64,000 bases of DNA from Anagrus nilaparvatae (GCA_022575985.1 JAKSXM010000007.1:13580501-13644500), one strand, 5' to 3'; shown: positions 20,060 through 32,465, counted from the stretch's first letter. Notes: a model not told the origin generated them from the sequence alone. Translations and numbers: made by a program.

Positions 20060-20380
20060 TTTTTCCTTTATATTATATAAATAATATACGAATACGAGCA
20101 TAAAAATATTAAAATAATAAAAATTTAATAAACAATCATTTTTACATTACTTAATTAAATATTATTTTCATTTTTTATTATTATAAATGTAAAAGTTATA
20201 ATTTATTATAAATAATGATTACAAGTAGCCGAAACTGTATTCAATATTACAAATTTTTACATTTATATCAGACTCTTATTTTATTAGAATACAGTTGTGA
20301 ATTCAATGATTTTTATAAAAATAAATAATAAAATAAAAAACAAATGAATATTATTTATATAAAAAATATGAGGATTAATT
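20060..20380. other. AT-rich flank downstream of the spliced relic
   Basis: Starts with the second target duplication of R1 copy 2 (20060-20072). The rest is A/T-rich with runs of T and TAA and no feature I can name. It probably includes the former 3' UTR of the gene at 20381-23030. Confidence 0.5.
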
Positions 20381-23030
20381 AATAGGTATCTTCAAAATCA
20401 TTTGACAACCAATCTTCTAAATTGTTAATTACAGATACAAGATTATTCTCTTCAGATTTATCCGGCATCTTATTATTTTCCAAATTCACGTATTCTTCTT
20501 CAATCCATTCAGTTTGCAAATCTTCATTTACTTTAAATTGGCACATAACTTCTTTTGGGCTTGTTTTAATGACTGATATTGCATTGATTTTAGAATCATT
20601 TTTTTTTCCATGCATTACTTTTTTATGAAAAACAGCATTTTTCTTTTATGCAAAATAGATATTGCAAATTTTACAGGTTCTGTCAACTAAACTTTTTTGT
20701 ACCGACGGGCAGTAGAAATCATAAGGTATTTGGGTAAAATCCTTTGATTCAATTTTCATGGATATCGATAGCTTTAAAAGTAAATTTGCAAACTCGTATG
20801 GTTGCTTTGGATCCATAATTGGAATTTTAAAACCTTCCTTTGTTTGTATAAGTGGAAAAGGGGGAGGCAAAAAACCATCTGGCAAAATTTTTCGTAAACT
20901 GCTACGAGGCTTTTTACAGCAGTTTAAGTTTGTGCATTTTACAATCTAAAAAAATAAAGCAATGTACTAAAAATGTTTATAAGAGCAAGTGAGTATAATA
21001 TGAAGTTTACCAGCAATAAATATTGACTTTCACGAACATGTGAGTAATACCATTCCCGTGTGATTTATTTACAATTTATTGATTCTTGTTTTCCAGGCTC
21101 AATGTACTCTGCATATACATTAAAGTTATCAATAATCATTTTGCTCCATATGTTTGATAAAATTTCACCTGCATGTGCAAAATTTTTCTTTTCTAATTCA
21201 GGATTTGTAGTTTTTTTATTATTATCAAGGTGAGATCCAAAATGTTCATGATCAAGAACAACTCCTGATAACTCTCGACTCAAAGGCGCCATTCGTCGTT
21301 CGACACGATTGAATGCACTAACGCACCAGGTGCGTTAGTACATATAAAAATTGCATCTAAATCATGCTCAAAGAAATGTGATATAGCGTTTTTAATAACC
21401 TTTTCATATCGAGAATTTTCATCAGGACCCCTATCTACAGATACAATGAAAACTGGTTTAGCGTATTTATCTGTATTTATTAAAATTTTTTTAAAATCTT
21501 CCAATTCAAATAAATGTTCGAGATCAGCAGGATGCGTATCAGCAGTAGATGAAGAGTGTTTTCCACTCCTTATACTAATATAAGTTGGTCCTGAGTAACT
21601 GACAGCTTCAGGACGACCCATCATATCAGGTTTAATAATTATACCTGCATAAACTGAAGGAATCAGTTTATGACGAGCAGCAATGACCCAGTCATGGTCA
21701 GGAAGCTTCACCTTTAAAATTGCAATCATATTTTAAATATAAAAAAATTCTTTTTTTTACTTTAATTAAAAGCTAATAACAAATTATTTATTTTATAATA
21801 TAAATTTTACCTTATATTGGCAATGCATTAAGATTGGACCTTGTTTGTTTGCAGCAGTAGTACCTAATGCAACGCGAGCCTTAGCATCTTGTGATAAAAA
21901 GAAACATTCATTTGGACCAATAATTGAAGCTAAAGTTTCTAAGCTTCTAATTGTAGCGCAACAAAATTTTTGATCGATATGCTTATTATGAAAATCATTT
22001 TTTGCTTTTATTAGTCTCACGGAAACTGTAGTTACGTGTTTCTTTGCTTAATTGCCTGTCATACTATTTGGCAACAAACGTAAATACGTAGCACTTCTAG
22101 ATATAAAAAAGCCTAATGAAGTTAATTCTTCATGGAGATCATCTAATGTTTTATAGTTTGCAATAATCCTGGTTGAGCTGATTCTAAATTAGGCCTACCT
22201 CTAGCCTTACATATTTTTAAACGTTTCCCGATGCTTGGATCATTTTCAGAAATTTGTTTTACAGCTCTTTTTCTATTTTCCCTGAATTTTCTTTGGCGAA
22301 TTGCAGAGCTTTCTAATGATTTTTGCTTTTTTACTAAATTATGTAGTTTATTTTCAGCTGCTGCAATTTTTACTTTTAAATCTTCGTTATATAGACCTGC
22401 TTTTAAAGTTTTCTTAAATCCTTCTAATTCAATAGTAATTAAAGTTATTTCATTAAAAATTTTTTCTTGTATCGGTTTTTTAGACAATTGGACTATAATA
22501 AATAAATAGAAAATTGTTATCAGTAATGTAAAATAATATAAATTTTAAGTGCATGATAAATAATATAAATTCAGTAAGAGGTAACTCTTTTTACCTGCAG
22601 GTTTAGGATCGTTTGAAATTTTTCCTGATGAAGATTCATCCAAAATACTTTGTTTGGAAATAAAGTTTTCATTAGAAGATTTCGCAGCTATTACATTTTT
22701 TTCATTTATATTACTTGTTGTCTAACGGAATAAAACGTTTATTAAAAAAAAAAAATTATTTAGTATTTTGATCAAATTTTTAAATATAAATACCTTTCGA
22801 AAAAAATAAAGTGTATTTTTTGTTCTTTTCATTGTTGAATGTATACGGTATTTTGTATACAAGGCTTCGGCTGCAGATTTTTTTTCATTATAATTTTTTT
22901 TATTTTAATGAACTTCATCATTCCAAATTTTTCTGAAATCTTTTTGGTTTTCTAGTGGCTTTTTATATGGGAAACAAGTTTTGTATAATGTAAAAGTGCT
23001 ATCGTATGAATCTCGAAGATTTGAATTCAT
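20381..23030 (-). pseudogene. Five-exon gene relic, family unnamed, C-terminal zinc finger
   Basis: Exons on the minus strand: 23030-22794, 22721-22595, 22492-21811, 21711-21011 and 20945-20381. The introns 22722-22793, 22493-22594, 21712-21810 and 20946-21010 (72, 102, 99 and 65 nt) all have GT-AG ends and keep frame. Exon 1 starts MNSNLRDSYDSTF. Exon 3 has a Lys/Glu-rich helical part and GRPNLES. Exon 4 contains LPDHDWVIAARHKLIPSVYA, SGPTYISIRSGKHSSST and VDRGPDENSRYEK. The last exon has CKIC followed by two His, a C2H2-like finger. I recall similar multi-copy proteins in aphids and cnidarians, possibly transposase-derived, but cannot name the family. Damage: in-frame TAA at about 22905, 22049, 21063 and 20648, a deletion near 22142 and a one-base shift near 21310. 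It is a relic, though its splice sites are untouched. Confidence 0.7.
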
Positions 23031-23765
23031 TTTTTTAAAATAACTACTTAAATATTTATTATATTGTTTAAACTAAAAAAACGCGCACTTATTCACTTTA
23101 AACTAAAAATTTATAGGAAAACAAAGTTTTAAAAAAATTTTAAAAAGTAAGAACTAACTGAACTTTTGTATAAAAAAGAAAAAATTTGATTTTCTCAAAT
23201 CTTTGCACAAGAAATTACCGTGACATTTTTATAAAAAAGACATAAAAATTAAACGAGCAAATATTTCAAAACTGTTTTGTTCTATTTTTTAAAATTATTC
23301 TTTGATAATATACAAAATAATGAAATTAAAAAAGCAAGAGTATGCTGGAAAAATTAAATATAATATTTGAATGTTATTCTTTGGAAGAACAAAACTTGAA
23401 TAAAATCAAAATTCGTTTTCAAACATTCTTTAAGGCATTTTATCTATTTGTTTTTGTCTATAAATTTTTTTAAGCATATGGATTTGTTAGGAATCATAAT
23501 TTATTTAAAAGTTACATATGTTTGTACTATAATATCCTATTTAAAAATATCATTTCTCAGGAAATACGTGTAGAGGCTATTTCCGTCAATGAGAAACAGA
23601 TTCGGTTTGAAGTATTTATTTCAAACATCTTTAAATTATAATATTAATTTAAATATTAAAAAAAAAAAATTGTCTGTGTTATGTAACGCTACTTAATCAC
23701 ATGTGAACTATTAAGTCACATGAGAGTAACGATAAACAGATGCCCACCCACTGGGTAACAGCGTT
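23031..23765. other. AT-rich spacer, nothing recognised
   Basis: No open frame, repeat or RNA gene that I can support. It may include the promoter side of the minus-strand relic that starts at 23030. Confidence 0.5.
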
Positions 23766-24776
23766 ACGTATTTTATGGACGGCCCCTCAATTACTTTTTG
23801 TCGTGACGCATTTTCGAATTGGCTAGGAAGGGTTGGCATATCTTGGGGCAAAGTTTCTCTAATTAATTTAACTGTATCTATTATTCTAAGTTCAGATTTT
23901 TGGGGTTCTTCTACAAAACTTGGCCATTGGTATTTTGTGAAGGCAACCTTTATATTTTCCTGATCTATTTTACCTTTAATATTTTCTTGTACATTATTTA
24001 AATCGTTATTTTCTTGTTCAATATTTAATTTGTAATTTTCATAATTACTTTTCTTTAAATTAATTGTTTCTAAATTATCTTTTTCTTCTATGCTTATGAG
24101 GGAAAAATTTGGTTTTATTTTGTAATCATCGTCGTTATAATCTACAAAAAAGTCTAAATCATTATTCTGATTCTCTAATATTATCTGTTTCTCATTTTAG
24201 TTTTCTTTTTCTTTTTGATTTTTCTGGTCATTAATCATCCCTTTTATTCTGTTTTGGAGGTCACTGGGGCCTGTGCGGCCTCCATCTGCTAGTTTCCCAT
24301 AGCTTGGTTCTTTTTGCTAAACACTTTGGGCAATTTGGGAAAGATACATCCAGCGTTCCGCAACCGAAACACACTAACCTATCTCCCAATTGTGGGCAAG
24401 CTCTGGCTTTATGTCCCATTTGAGAACATAGCGTACAGATGCCACTAAAGGGAGCTCTTATGTAGGTTTGTGAATAATTTTGTCGTTGTAGGTTCTGGTA
24501 TTGTTGAGCTGGTCTTGTATTTTGCCAAAGAGTCTGGTTCGCATAATAGGGGTTAAATTGGTTAAAATTTTGCTGAGGGGGGTTTTGTACCATATTAGGT
24601 AACCCTGGCATTCGGGGATAGAATGGCATGGTGGCCTGTGGCTGAAACCCGCCTTGAGCATTATTATACCTACAAGGTCGTAGCTGTGTTTGAAACGTAC
24701 CTTGTTGAAAGGTATTTAGTTGCTGGTTTTGTTGTTGCTGCAGATTTGACTGAACCTGCCCCACGTTGGGCGCCAT
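23766..24776 (-). pseudogene. Ty3/gypsy gag and downstream linker, copy C
   Basis: The gag frame from 24776 (MAPNVGQVQ) is open for 171 residues to 24261, and contains NPYYANQTLW, the knuckle CTLCSQMGHKARAC and CFGCGTLDVSFPNC. A frame change near 24260 leads to an Asn/Glu/Lys-rich linker (about 24235-23850) with a TAG near 24200, then to PTLPSQFENASRQK, where homology with copy A2 resumes. Sequence stops matching near 23766. This copy shows the linker that copy A2 has lost. No protease or RT follows, so the fragment is 3'-truncated. Confidence 0.75.
24758..24775 (-). promoter_or_regulatory. tRNA-Lys primer-binding site, copy C
   Basis: This is an inverted copy of the 18-nt primer site seen at 9880 and 11276, with the gag ATG overlapping its first two bases again. 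Confidence 0.85.
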
Positions 24777-25710
24777 TTTATGATGAGGTTATTTCCGCGA
24801 ACCGGAAATAATTTTATCATGAATGTATTTTCAAATCTTAAATATTCGCGTCGCGTGTTCTATAAATTATACGGGGACTTACCTTCTCTCTATATTTGCT
24901 AAATAGTGACATAAAAACTTTAAATATCAAGGTCGGGGAATATTAAGGAAATGACAGATGAGATGACATATTTTTATAAACTTATAATTAATAATAATAA
25001 TAAAATAAGCTCCTTTTTCTTAATTATTATAACACAAAAAGATTAACTTTATTAAAACTTTTTATTATTTATAAACTTATTTATTATAACTAAAATTTCA
25101 CTAATATTATAATATCAATAATCACTGTTCTTTAAATTGACTTTATCATTTTCACTGTCTATGCACTTAATTTTATTACAATAAATTTACCGAACACACA
25201 CTTTTTCTTATGCTACGCACGGAGTCGAAAAGCTTACCTTCGTCGTTATTATTCTTGTGAACTTGTTCGAATTTTTCTTGATCCATTGCCTTGGTAATAA
25301 CCAGAAATAATTATCTTGATCTTCTAATTGTAGTCTTGATGATCAGAGATCGCCTCGTGTTAAAAAAAATGACCTCTAATTTTAGCATGTGCACGTCTAT
25401 TTTCAAGATATAAATTTGATGATCTTTTATTATAATATTTCACGTTTATCAAAATTTAAGTTCACTGATACTAATTAAACAAGAATAGATTTTACGGACG
25501 TCCGATATTTTTATCTTTAATAATAGCTGTATTAAATTTATTATTCTAAATACTTGAAAACGGATGTCGTCTTCCTTTCCCTATCCCCTATCTCGTCTTC
25601 ACTTTGCATTCCGTGTGTGTTTTCTTCGTATGTACCTATATTTTACTTATTCTTAAATCTATTAAATCTATTTAACACAAAATAATTATTTTATTAATTT
25701 TTGTTTTTTT
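24777..25710 (-). mobile_element. Ty3/gypsy leader, copy C
   Basis: This is the reverse complement of about 8870-9878 with small differences, including the ATG exon-like stretch (25286 leftward), its GTAAGC donor near 25235 and the GTAAGT donor near 24885. It is joined to the R2-like fragment at 25715 exactly as in copy A, so the two-part unit was duplicated as one block. Confidence 0.7.
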
Positions 25711-25714
25711 TTTT

Positions 25715-26375
25715 GTTTTGTAACTACGTATTCTACTGATTATTTGTGATCTTAACTTGGAGAGTAGTACTACTGTCTTGTTATTGGTCCTATTGCATTC
25801 CAGGGAATACTCCGTGCGGGCTTCACTCCATCTTCATTTGAGTCCAAGAGGAGTAACCTTTCTACGAGCCATGTTCCTCGCCCTGGACCAGAACGATGCT
25901 GTTTGTGTACCCACCATCATATCGACATAGAGGCTGTCCGACAGGAAACGCGCGCAATCAGCTTCTGTTGCTGGCTTTTTCATTCTCTGCAAAGTGGCTT
26001 TTTTGAGTGACGACATGGCCAACTCACTGACTGTCACATCCTTGCAGGTTAAAATCTTAAATGCGTGTGTGACCGTCATAACTCGAACATATCGGCCAGC
26101 GGGAGTAGTTCTCCCCCACCTCTGTTTGAAGGGAGAAAGACAACATCCCCACTGGCTCTCTGAGGAAGAAAAAGCCATTTTTTGAGAGCTTTTTAATCAG
26201 CTTATCCCTGTGTTTAAGTGGCATTTTTTCTACGTCTGCACCCTGCAACAAGAAGTCGAGTCGTGGAAGAACAAAAGTTGCTAACGCGTCGAACTTCTGC
26301 CACGGGGCCAGGAAAGATGCATCAATTTTAATTAAGTCCTGTCGAACGTCCTCGATTGACAATACGGGGGTCATT
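25715..26375 (-). pseudogene. R2-like RT C-terminal fragment, copy C
   Basis: From 26374 the frame reads VLSIEDVRQDLIKID, FDALATFVLPRLDFLLQGADVEK and LIKKLSKNGFFFLREPVG; near 26120 it shifts to another frame (26178-25834) with VTHAFKILTCKDVTV and FLSDSLYVDMMVGTQTAS. These are the thumb and post-RT regions of a non-LTR element with LPRLDF as in R2-like families. Bases 26181-26372 are almost identical to 27885-28080 of copy B. The 5' end at 26375 is an abrupt truncation. Confidence 0.75.
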
Positions 26376-26799
26376 CATATTCCTCAGTTTTTTTTCTCTA
26401 AAAATAAACAATAAAGAGTCAAAAAGAACGATCATGTGCGAAAATAAAACAGCTATTTACACGTTACAGACAGTCCTATCATGCGCACTATTTTTGAATT
26501 TGTGGGACCTCCTTTTTTCTTTTTCTTCGCTCGTGCGAAGGGAAGAAAAAGAGCTTTTATTGAGTAAAATAAATAATAGTTTATGCACGTTTTTAACTAT
26601 GAATTAATTCTTAATAAATAACATACGCACATTGTTGCAGAAACAATGTTCGTGAGAATAACGTTTATTTAAAATAAGAAGAGAGCTCGCCGGTGTTCGT
26701 ACCAATATATACTTATATATATACATATATGTATATGGTATTTAATACTTTTTTTTTTTTTTAAGTTATTTAAAAACTGTATACGATGTTAACGTGCCC
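26376..26799. other. AT-rich spacer
   Basis: Contains TA-rich simple sequence (26705-26740) and a T run (26749-26762). Nothing coding is supported. Confidence 0.5.
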
Positions 26800-27480
26800 T
26801 TACGCTATTTTTCCAGAGTGGAAATTCACATGTATTTGGCTCGCACTAAACACCCGCGCACTTCACTTCTTTCTGCTATTATCGCAAGTAATACATATTT
26901 CACCCGTTTCATCATCACATTTTATGAGAGATTAGCTAAAAAGAGAAATTTTGTGAGTAAGAGGAGATAAATAATATTGAAACAAAAAGTGGTTATTGTT
27001 ATACAAAAATAGATGTTAATTTAAACAATAATCAATTAAAATATATTTATTTCGCCATGCGGTTTGCGAGTGGGGGCGGAAGCATTTGGCGCGTTCTGCT
27101 ATATATTTGCATATACAGAAGAAGGACACACACGCATATATCCTGGAAACTATTGAGAGAGGAGTAAAGAGAGAAAAGAGGGAAGCATATAGGTGTTAAG
27201 TAAATGCAGACTTACCGCTGGCGCTCCCCGGTCCGGGCACCGCAACCATCGTATGCATGAAGCCCCGAGCAAACACAGGCGCACTTAAAACATCGAAGTG
27301 ATTTTTGGAAACCCTTTAAGAGAAAAATTAATCTTGAAATTAATTATTGGTCCGTTCCTCGCTTTACTGCAAGGCAAGGTCGACCCGTGGCGAAAACGGA
27401 GCAAGCCCCGGACTTTTTGCCTGTTTCCAAAAATCAGTTCGATATTCTGGCCTCTCTATGAGAAGTGTACCAGATATCAA
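26800..27480 (+). repeat. Dispersed repeat of about 0.65 kb, copy 1
   Basis: This segment matches 39410-40020 along its whole length with interruptions. Best-kept blocks are ATTTCGCCATG...GGGGGCGG, CCTGGAAACTATTGAGAGAG, CTTACCGCTGGCGCTCCC and the tract from ACATCGAAGTGATTTTTGGAAA to CCAGATAT. The right block has open frames in both copies but with different lengths, so I do not call a gene. It could be a non-autonomous element or an LTR remnant. Confidence 0.65.
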
Positions 27481-27559
27481 GCTGATAAGAACAGATTAAA
27501 AGACGTTTATTATTTCAATACAACTGCCCCCCCCCCTCCCCCGAAGGGGGGTAAATTAC
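27481..27559. other. Junction with C-rich tract
   Basis: A run of C followed by GAAGGGGGG (27526-27548) forms a potential short hairpin between the dispersed repeat and the R2-like fragment. Confidence 0.5.
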
Positions 27560-28600
27560 ATTTGGTGGGGAAATGTCTTGTCATTGGTACTATTGCATTC
27601 CAGGGAATACTCCGTGCGGACTTCACTCCATCCCCATTTCAGTCCAAGAGGAGTAACTTGTCAATCAGCTTCCGTTGCTGGCTTTTTCATCCTCTGCGAA
27701 GTTGCTTTTTTGAGTGACGATATGGCCAACTTACTGACTGTCGCATCCTTGCAGGTTAAAATCTTATATGCGTGTGCGACCGTCAGCAAGTCGAACAAAT
27801 CGGCCAGCGAGAGAAGTCCTCCCCCACCTCTGTTTGAAAGGAGAAAGACAACTTCCGCACTGGCTCTCTGAGGAAGAAAAAGCCATTTTTTGAGAGCTTT
27901 TTAATCAGCTTATCCCTGTGTTTAAGTGGCATTTTTTCTACGTCTGCACCCTGCAACAAGAAGTCGAGTCGTGGAAGAACAAAAGTTGCTAACGCGTCGA
28001 ACTTCTGCCACGGGGCCAGGAAAGATGCATCAATTTTAATTAAGTCCTGTCGAACGTCCTCGATTGACAATACGGGGGTCTGTCGCACTTCGTATCCCGT
28101 TGGAATTCCAAGATGTCCGTATGGTTCGTGTTTGGCTAGAGCTTTAATATTCTGACCCTGGATGTCGAACACTGTTGTCCTCACCGCGTTTTCCCTGCGA
28201 CCTTTAAGGTGAAGAGTAGCACATTTGCCAGGGTTAAACGCGAGGCCAACAACAGCAGCTGCATCCTCCGCTGCTCTTAATAGGGATTTCATTCCCTCTA
28301 TCGAGTCAGACATGAGCGCCATGTCGTCCGCATAGGTTAGGTTAGAGATCTTAGAGTTGCCCAACCTGTATCCTTAATCTGTTCTTTGGATAGACCTCAG
28401 AACCGATTCAAGGGTAAGGTTAAATACTATGGGGCTCAACGGGTACCCCTGCCTGAACCCTGAGAGAATGCTTATAGGGTCTGTAAATCCGGTTGTAGTT
28501 CTAATTCTTGTCGTTAGTCCGTCGTACAATGATTTGATAATATTTCTAGTCTTCGTAGGTAAACTAATTTTCATTATTTTTTTTGGATATCGATACAAAT
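27560..28600 (-). pseudogene. R2-like reverse transcriptase fragment, copy B
   Basis: This is the longest R2-like piece. From 28598 it reads YRYPKKIMKISLPTKT, SLYDGLTTRIRT and SGFRQGYPLSPIVFNL, meets one TAA at 28373, then goes on in the same frame with TYADDMALMSDS (catalytic YADD), FNPGKCATLHL, YGHLGIPTGYEV and LPRLDFLLQG. The C-terminal region (27780-27560) is shortened by a deletion relative to copies A and C. GFRQG-PLSP and the absence of an APE domain nearby fit R2/NeSL/Hero-type elements, but the upstream part is missing so the endonuclease type is not seen. Confidence 0.8.
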
Positions 28601-28984
28601 ATTTATTTTGGTCATGATAGCGAAGTCAAAAATATAAAAAAAAAACGCTGCCAAGTGATTGGCACTATGGTTCTTCATCAACAATAGCAAAATATTTATA
28701 ATGGTCTATTTTATCTAATAAAAATGATAATTTGAGATATCAGTATTTCATAAAAAAAACTTAAGTACCGTATTCCAAAAGAAAAAAAATGTTGCTGTGA
28801 TTTAATGTTTTTTATTTAACAAATTTTTAGAAAATAATTTTCAATAAACTAAGTATTGATCCTCATATTGCGGACCTAGAAACATTGTTATTGACCTCGA
28901 AAACCCCCAGATAATGAGATAATGTAGCAACATTCTATTTTCATGTTTTTGGTTCCACCATCTTGAAAAATAAACGTTTTTAAG

Positions 28985-29180
28985 GAGGAATGAAAAAGTG
29001 ACGTTTTAGGGGGGGGGGGGGTTAAAAAGTGACGTTTTTAGGGATGGTGAAAAAGTGACGTTTTTAGGGAGGGTTAAGAATTGACGTTTTTAGGGGGGGG
29101 GGGGTGAAAGTGACATTTTTAAGAAAGAAGTGAAAAAGTGACGTTTTTAGGGGAAGGGGGTGAAATGGACTTTTCGATTT
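28985..29180. repeat. G-rich tandem repeat
   Basis: Five to six units resembling AAAAAGTGACGTTTTTAGGG with variable G runs (up to 12 G). A related piece is at 62725-62795. The G runs could form G-quadruplexes or be slippage products. Confidence 0.75.
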
Positions 29181-29574
29181 AAGGACCTTTGGTGCAGAAG
29201 TACCTAGGGAACTATGAAAGCTTTCATTTACGTTAACTGAAAAGCTCAATTCATGTTTCGCTAATAATTTTCCAGTTTCCTAACGCGTGAATAGTGCAGG
29301 TTTGTGTTTCAAAAAACATTTGTGAATTCGTGTTTTTAGATACTAATTAGACCAAGTCATTATTAAAAACAATAATTATTTTAATTTTATAAATTATTAT
29401 TCAGATATTAATTTCATAATACCAGAAGAATGCTTAATAATAATTTTCGAATTTTTAACAACAAAAGAAAAAATAATAATAGAACAAGTTTTTAAATTAT
29501 GGAATTTATTGAGGAAATCATCATGGACAAAAAATAATCTATTAAAACGATAATTCTAGATATTAGTACTTTCA

Positions 29575-30725
29575 TAGAAATAAATTAGGTACTAAGTCCA
29601 AAAAGAAAAAAAATTATGTTTTTTTAATTTTTTTATGCAAAAAATTTTGAAAAAAAAAAATTTCAAAAAAATTACATATCAGATAGAGAAATCCTTTAAA
29701 ACCATAATTCTGGATATTAGAACTTTCCTAGAAATAAATAAGGTATTACGTCCAAAAAGAAAAAAAATTATTGTGTTTTTTTAATCTTTTTATACAAAAA
29801 ATTTTGAAAAAAAAAATTTCGAAAAATTACGTCTCACATGAAATAATCATTTAAAAACGATAATTCTAGATATTCGTAGTTTCATAGGAAAAAATTAAGT
29901 ATTACGTCCTAAAATAAAAAAAAAATTTGGCTTTTTTGTATTTTTTGGCGACAAAAATTTTGAGAAAAAAATTTTGAAAAAATCAAGTATCAGGTCCAAA
30001 AAATTACTATAAACGATATTTCTAAGACTAGTACTTCCACAGAGATAAATTAAGTATTGCGTCCATAATGAAAAAAAAATTGATATTTTTTGTAATTTTT
30101 GGTGAAAAAAATTTTGAGAAAATAATTTTCAAAAAATAAATTATAAGATTCGAAATATCGAGTAAAAATCATACTTTCAAATATAAGTACTTGCATGGAA
30201 ATAAATGAGGTATTACGTCCAAAAAGAAATAAAATTATAGTGTTTTTTTAATTTTTTTATGAAAAAAGTTTTGAAAAAAAAAATTTCGAAAAATTACGTA
30301 TCCGATGGAGAAATCCTTTACAAACGATAATTTTAGATATTCGTACTTTCATAGGAAAAAATTAAGTATTACGTCCTAAAATAAAAAAAATTTTGGCGTT
30401 TTTTGTATTTTTTGGCGACAAAAATTTTGAGAAAAAAATTTTGAAAAAATTAAGTATCAGGTCCAAAAAATTACTATAAACGATATTTCTAAAACTAGTA
30501 CTTCCACAGAAATAAATCAAGTACTGCATCCAAAAGGAAAAAAAAAATTGTCATTTTTTGTATTTTTTGGTGAAAAAAATTTTGAGAAAAAAATTTTCAA
30601 AAAATAAATTATAAGATTCGAGATATCGAGTAAAAACGATACTTCTAGATATCAGTACTTTCATGGAAAAAAATGAGGTATTACATCCAAATTAAAAAAA
30701 AAAAAAGTACCTCGAGATTTTTTGG
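29575..30725. repeat. Tandem array of ~155-bp AT-rich unit
   Basis: About eight diverged copies, recognisable by TATTACGTCC-like motifs at about 29598, 29740, 29903, 30057, 30215, 30370, 30523 and 30681, each followed by A-rich then TTTTTTG-rich sequence and then GATA-TTCTAGATATTAGTACTT-like sequence. The inverted counterpart is at 31400-32172, and single copies lie at 28720-28800 and 58860-59210. Confidence 0.75.
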
Positions 30726-30799
30726 TAAACAAAATTTTGAAAAAAAAATTAGGTCTTAATGTCGTGTTGGCTGTGAAATATCACCGGTTACAGTCCAAC

Positions 30800-30805
30800 A
30801 TACAT

Positions 30806-30840
<35 letters not shown>

Positions 30841-30842
30841 TA
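30800..30842. repeat. (CATA)n(CA)n microsatellite, left arm
   Basis: Simple repeat within the left foldback arm; its inverted counterpart is at 31288-31342. Confidence 0.9.
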
Positions 30843-31287
30843 CAGACTTTTTTTAAAAACCGGTTTTTTAGCTTCCTGAGGTCTCAAAACGTGCTTATAT
30901 GCCAAAATATGGAAAATCAAAATTTCACCTATCACAAAGGTTCCTCTATGAGGAACCAATTTTCACATATTGTTATTAACAAATTACTAATTATTTTTCC
31001 GATTTTTCAAACCGACCATTTTAACGGCAACCTAAACCCCTATGTTTTTAACATTGAGTTTGTAAGGCAGAGTTCATTTTTAAAAAGGTCGCCAATCCAT
31101 TTCTAATAAAATTTGTGGCTTCATATTGATTCATTCACTAAAAAAAATCATTCTTTATAGCCTAAAATATTTTTTGGTTCCTCATAGAGTAACCTTTGTG
31201 ATAGGTGAAATTTTTATTTTCGATATTTTGGCATATAAGCACGTTTTGAGATCTCAGGAATCTAAAAAACCGGTTTTTAAAAAAAGT

Positions 31288-31291
31288 CTGT

Positions 31292-31331
<40 letters not shown>

Positions 31332-31342
31332 ATGTATGTATG
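31288..31342. repeat. (TG)n(TATG)n microsatellite, right arm
   Basis: Mirror of 30800-30842, followed by TTGGACTGTAACCGGTGATA as expected for an inverted arm. The lengths differ between the arms. Confidence 0.9.
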
Positions 31343-32465
31343 TTGGACTGTAACCGGTGATATTTCACAGCCAATACGACATTAAGACCTAATTTTTTTT
31401 CCAAAATTTTTTTTACCAAAAAATCTCGAGGTACTTTTTTTTTTTTTTAATTTGGATCTAATACCTCATTTTTTTCCATGAAAGTACTGATATCTAGAAG
31501 TATCGTTTTTACTCCATATCTCGAATCTTATAATTTATTTTTTGAAAATTATTTTCTCAAAATTTTTTTCACCAAAAAATACAAAAAATACCAATTTTTT
31601 TTTCATTATGGACGCAATACTTAATTTATTTCTGTGGAAGTACTAGTCTTAGAAATATCGTTTATAGTAATTTTTTGGACCTGATACTTGATTTTTTCAA
31701 AATTTTTTTCTCAAAATTTTTGTCGCCAAAAAATACAAAAAAGCCAAATTTTTTTTTAATTTTAGGACTTAATACTTAATTTTTTCCTATGAAACTACGA
31801 ATATCTAGAATTATCGTTTGTAAAGGATATCTCCATTTGATATGTAATTTTTCGAAATTTTTTTTTTCAAAATTTTTTTTATAAAAAGATTAAAAAAACA
31901 CAATAATTTTTTTTCTTTTTGGACTTAGAACTTAATTTATTTCTATGAAAGTACTAATATCCAGAATTATGGTTTTAAAGGATTTCTCTATCTGATATGT
32001 AATTTTTTTAAAATTTTTTTTTTTTTAATTTTTTGTATAAAAAAATTAAAAAAACAATAATTTTTTTTCTTTTTGGACTTAGTACTTAATTTATTTATAT
32101 GAAAGTACTAATATACAGAATTTTGGTTTTAAAGGATTTCTCTATCTGATATGTAATTTTTTTGAAATTTTTTTTTTTTGTGGGACTCGACCTACCTTGC
32201 CTATACCCACTAAAACTCAACTCCCTTCCTACCTTATGCGGGCCTATCCCGGGACCGTTTTCACATTACTTCAGGACAGGTTCAAGGCCATTTAGTTCTA
32301 TTCATGAACTCCATATTTTGACTTGCATCCACTGACTCGCCAGTCTGGTTAAGGACTCCGTCATTCCATCTGGTTGAAATTTCGTCTTTATGTACTGTCA
32401 TCTTTAATAAAAATATATATTAGCTAAAAATATACGTTATTTCTCATTATCATCAAAAAGAAGGT

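Noticed and set aside
20381..23030. Functional host gene using read-through or recoding of TAA
   Set aside because: Two frame breaks and a deletion in addition to the stops make simple decay the better explanation.
29064..29249. 61-residue minus-strand frame with FHPLPLKTS repeats
   Set aside because: It is translation of the G-rich tandem repeat.
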